In this document: positions 5,747 through 7,898 of the stretch, piece after piece
Layout of the letters: the number at the start of each line of letters is the position of its first letter
Position numbering within the stretch: the first letter of the stretch is position 1
Source: JAQIBY01 sp964527535
GTDB taxonomy: Bacteria; Bacteroidota; Bacteroidia; Bacteroidales; ML635J-15
Reading direction: 5' to 3'
Length of the DNA stretch: 7,898 nt
NCBI GenBank assembly: GCA_964527535.1
Contig: CAZGPW010000147.1
Span: 1-7,898 of the forward strand
Translations under genes and position numbers: made by a program
Notes under the pieces: model-generated
The model's database searches: none
Told to the model about the DNA's origin: nothing
What the model saw: only the letters and a program-made list of their open reading frames with translations

Positions 5747-5754
5747 TAATTTTG
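5720..5754 (+). promoter_or_regulatory. Candidate promoter of the TraB-family gene
   Basis: TAATTTTG at 5747-5754 exactly matches TAnnTTTG; TTTG at 5720-5723 lies 23 bp upstream, somewhat long for a -33 element. Transcription would start near 5761, about 20 nt before the ATG at 5781. The -7 box begins directly after the terminator T-tract and the possible -33 element lies inside the terminator stem, so the two signals are interleaved. Confidence 0.5.
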
Positions 5755-5780
5755 TGCGAAATAACCAAATCTTTATGTTT

Positions 5781-6653
5781 ATGAAACGACAGATTTTATT
5801 GTTAATTTCTCTTATTGCCTTTGTTTTTTCAGGGGTTTCCCAGCAAGATGCGTTGTTGTGGAAAGTTTCTGGTAAAAAACCGGGTAAGCCTTCTTATTTA
5901 TATGGGACAATACACATTCAGGCGAAGGAAGTGTTTGCTTTTGATCCGGTGGTGTATGACAAGCTCAAATCATGTGATGCACTGGCCGTAGAATTGATCA
6001 TGGATGAAATTGACCCGGAAACAACAAAAGCCCTCATGTTGATGGAAGAAGGCAGCATTGCAGATTACCTTAGCGATGAAGAATATCATTTGCTGGATTC
6101 TGTGATGAAGGCAAAAACAGGGCAACCATTGGTGTTGTTTGAAAAAATGAAACCCTTCTTTTTGTCTTCACAGATAATGCAAACCATGATGCCGAAAGAA
6201 ATGCCCCTGGCATTGGATATGCATTTGATTGACACCGCCAGGAAAATGGACAAAAATATACTGGCCCTGGAAACCCTGGCCGATCAGATCGGAGCCATTG
6301 ATAAAATGACTGTGGAAGAGCAGGTTGACATGCTGATGGATGGGCTTACCGATGAAGAAAATTCCATGGAAAAACAGTTTAACAGGTTGGTGGATGCTTA
6401 CGTTGCGCAAGACCTTGACAGCCTGCAGGTTTTAATGCAGGATACAGCCTTGCCGGAATCGTTTGGCAAGGAACTTATCGTAAAAAGAAACAAAGGCATG
6501 GCCAAAACCATTCACAAGATCATGAAAAAGCAAACGGTTTTTGCTGCTTTTGGCGCTGCGCACCTGGTGGATGAAAATGGTGTTATTGAATTGTTGAGAA
6601 AAAAAGGATACACGGTGGAAAAAGTGCCTTTTGATTTTGCTGTTCAGGAATAA
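5781..6653 (+). CDS. Secreted TraB/PrgY/GumN (TIKI-like) family protein
   Basis: 290 aa from the ATG at 5781. Residues 1-20 form a signal peptide (basic MKRQ, hydrophobic core, SGVSQQ), so it is periplasmic or exported. Family hallmarks: LYGTIH (40-45), VEL with Glu71, LDMHLID (145-151), ALETLADQI (162-170), KRNKGMA (235-241), and FGAAHL (257-262) near the C-terminus before GYTVEKV. GTIH and GAAH are the two GX2H motifs that, with the conserved Glu, are proposed to make the metal-dependent protease site of TIKI proteins; all are intact. The substrate is unknown. I chose the start at 5781 because it begins the signal peptide; an ATG at 5775 is in frame, and the longer frame from the TTG at 5721 would start inside the terminator. 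It appears to be transcribed alone. Confidence 0.88.
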   Translation: MKRQILLLISLIAFVFSGVSQQDALLWKVSGKKPGKPSYLYGTIHIQAKEVFAFDPVVYDKLKSCDALAVELIMDEIDPETTKALMLMEEGSIADYLSDEEYHLLDSVMKAKTGQPLVLFEKMKPFFLSSQIMQTMMPKEMPLALDMHLIDTARKMDKNILALETLADQIGAIDKMTVEEQVDMLMDGLTDEENSMEKQFNRLVDAYVAQDLDSLQVLMQDTALPESFGKELIVKRNKGMAKTIHKIMKKQTVFAAFGAAHLVDENGVIELLRKKGYTVEKVPFDFAVQE

Positions 6654-6750
6654 ATTATTGGTTCTACTGCCAATTTAATGGTTTATGATTAGTCTTTTGT
6701 TTATCCAATCTTTTTGTGTGTAATGACCGATAGGTTACAAGCATTAAGTT

Positions 6751-6820
6751 GGAAGACCGAAGACCGGAGTCGGAGGAAGTATTCATACCTCCTGACTACC
6801 GACTGCCGGCTCCCGACTTC
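6751..6820. repeat. Quasi-palindrome with 7-bp periodic arms
   Basis: The left arm reads in heptamers GAAGACC, GAAGACC, GGAGTCG, GAGGAAG (6752-6779). The right arm reads CTCCTGA, CTACCGA, CTGCCGG, CTCCCGA, CTTC (6789-6820). Reverse-complementing the right arm gives GAAG...GGAGG, which aligns with the left arm (GAAGACC...GGAGG) after allowing one missing unit. The 9-nt centre (6780-6788) is unpaired. An imperfect direct repeat flanks it: TACAAGCAT (6736-6744) and TACATAGCAT (6825-6834). It is GC-rich compared with the surrounding spacer. It lies in the 246-bp gap between the TraB-family gene and the metal exporter gene, whose 3' ends converge; no T-tract follows the arms, so it is not a standard terminator. 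Probably a dispersed repeat. Confidence 0.65.
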
Positions 6821-6899
6821 ATTATACATAGCATCTGCTGCCAATAGCGTTTTGCCAACTAAGGGGCGAGTAATTTTTTGTTTTTTTGTAAATCCTGAT

Positions 6900-7898
6900 T
6901 TATACCCCCAACAGCAAAGAAACCGATCCGATGATCAGCGCAAAAATAACATTTACAATTTTTACAGAGAGAAAAGACCGTTGTGATTCTGCCAGCAGGG
7001 GCAACATGCCATGACCGTCCTGTACCATTGAACTGGCCAGCAAAATACTGAAAGGAATGCTTCCCTGTGCAAACAATGTGACAAATACCAAATGAGGCCC
7101 TGATTCAGGGATGACACCCACCGCAATGGCAATCAGCAATACTAGGTACATGTTATCGGTAAGCCAGGAATATACATCCACATAATGCATCAGGATACCC
7201 AACACAAGCAAAGTCCCAAATGTCCACAGGAAAATCCGCAACATGTGCTTTTTTACGATGTGGTCCCACAGGTGTTTTGTCAGGAAATGTTCAGGTACGC
7301 TGATGGCAATAAACAAGGTGAATAAGGTAACAACTGCCAGTGTAACTTTTATCCACAGTTTGGCCTCCGCAGCAATAAAACCTGTCACTACGGCTGTCAA
7401 AAGAGCAAGAATCATGATCACTAAACCAATCCTGTAAATTGAAGGGCGCCTTATTTGTGGTAAAAATAAACCTTTTTGAAAACAATTACAGGAATCTTGG
7501 GTATGCAAGGGAAATTCACGGCCTGAGAATGAAGCCAGGGTTTTTTTTGGTTTGTACAGTTTGTCTGTGATAAACCCGGCTATTATGCCTATTCCCAGCA
7601 ATGCAACGGTGAGAATGGCTGCTTTTCCCGGAAACATGGCAAACATCACAAAAGCTTCATCGCCGCTTGTGGCAATCATAGCAGACACAATGGCTCCGAA
7701 AGAAATCAGCCGGTGGGAAAACATGGCCACCACTGTGAAAGCACCCAGGCAACCGGGTATTGCTCCCAGAAGAGCAGCTATCAGGTATTGATTCCATGCG
7801 TTTTTTTTAAGCCCTTTCTTCCACAACCCCTGGGTTTGTACATTGATGTATTCAATTACCAGCATCATGACAAAGACAAAGCCTGTTATCATGATGGC
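6900..7898 (-). CDS. Putative heavy-metal (manganese/arsenic-type) exporter, 5' truncated
   Basis: Polytopic inner-membrane protein resembling the putative 10-TM heavy-metal exporter family (Pfam ArsP_2 type). The frame is open to the right edge; the ATG at 7890-7892 is probably internal because the visible protein begins in a membrane span, so the gene is partial. Numbered from that Met, two related halves carry paired motifs: GAIPGCLGAF (43-52) with ATSGDEAFVMFAMFPGK (74-90), and GVIPESGPHLVF (259-270) with QDGHGMLPLLAES (291-303). Conserved Asp, Glu and His within membrane-associated motifs suit metal handling. The cytosolic-type loop between the halves holds HTQDSCNCF (130-138), a CxC pair with His/Asp. 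The substrate is not proven; database names for relatives include manganese and arsenic. No regulator is visible inside the window. Confidence 0.78.
   Translation of the reverse strand, partial: AIMITGFVFVMMLVIEYINVQTQGLWKKGLKKNAWNQYLIAALLGAIPGCLGAFTVVAMFSHRLISFGAIVSAMIATSGDEAFVMFAMFPGKAAILTVALLGIGIIAGFITDKLYKPKKTLASFSGREFPLHTQDSCNCFQKGLFLPQIRRPSIYRIGLVIMILALLTAVVTGFIAAEAKLWIKVTLAVVTLFTLFIAISVPEHFLTKHLWDHIVKKHMLRIFLWTFGTLLVLGILMHYVDVYSWLTDNMYLVLLIAIAVGVIPESGPHLVFVTLFAQGSIPFSILLASSMVQDGHGMLPLLAESQRSFLSVKIVNVIFALIIGSVSLLLGV

Noticed and set aside
5721..5780. Extended start of the TraB-family gene at TTG 5721
   Set aside because: It would begin inside the terminator stem and place 20 non-signal residues before an evident signal peptide at 5781.
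6657..6674. Terminator after the TraB-family gene (ATTGG/CCAAT)
   Set aside because: The stem is only 5 bp, with an 8-nt loop and no T-tract.
6714..6986. Plus-strand 90-aa open frame
   Set aside because: It consists of the periodic palindrome plus the antisense of the exporter 3' end, with no domain or start signals.

Overview
The window looks like chromosomal DNA of a Bacteroidota bacterium, probably of the Bacteroidales/Marinilabiliales type. Reasons: moderate-to-low GC, weak or absent Shine-Dalgarno sequences, several promoter candidates of the TTG...TAnnTTTG form typical of the phylum, short Bacteroidota-style PabB and PabC proteins, and intergenic palindromes built from short periodic units. 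The genus cannot be told from sequence alone.

Layout. Positions 1-308 hold no gene but do hold overlapping inverted repeats. Positions 309-2480 carry the p-aminobenzoate (PABA) branch of folate synthesis. pabB and pabC are on the minus strand with a 17-nt overlap, and pabA is divergent on the plus strand; TAnnTTTG boxes on both strands lie in the 44-bp gap and at its edges. Together the products turn chorismate plus glutamine into aminodeoxychorismate (PabA+PabB) and then PABA (PabC). A convergent spacer (2481-2655) with small palindromes follows, then a minus-strand secreted TPR-repeat protein (2656-3690) with nine 34-residue units.

The TPR gene is divergent from a large MFSD1-like major facilitator transporter (3992-5686). 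Between them, at 3747-3888, lies a 142-bp imperfect palindrome flanked by an exact 8-bp direct repeat, which looks like a miniature inverted-repeat transposable element. The transporter ends in a strong intrinsic terminator (5710-5746) whose T-tract runs directly into the promoter of the next gene, a secreted TraB/GumN/TIKI-type protein (5781-6653). A 246-bp gap follows, with a second quasi-palindrome built from 7-bp units (6751-6820). The window ends inside a minus-strand polytopic membrane protein of the putative 10-TM heavy-metal exporter family (6900 to the right edge, N-terminus cut off).

Apart from the PABA genes the loci look like independent units, not one pathway. I saw no phage, CRISPR array, tRNA/rRNA, complete insertion sequence or obvious new multi-gene system. 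The most interesting material is intergenic: the MITE-like element with its apparent target-site duplication, the heptamer-periodic palindrome, and the mutually exclusive hairpins near the left edge.
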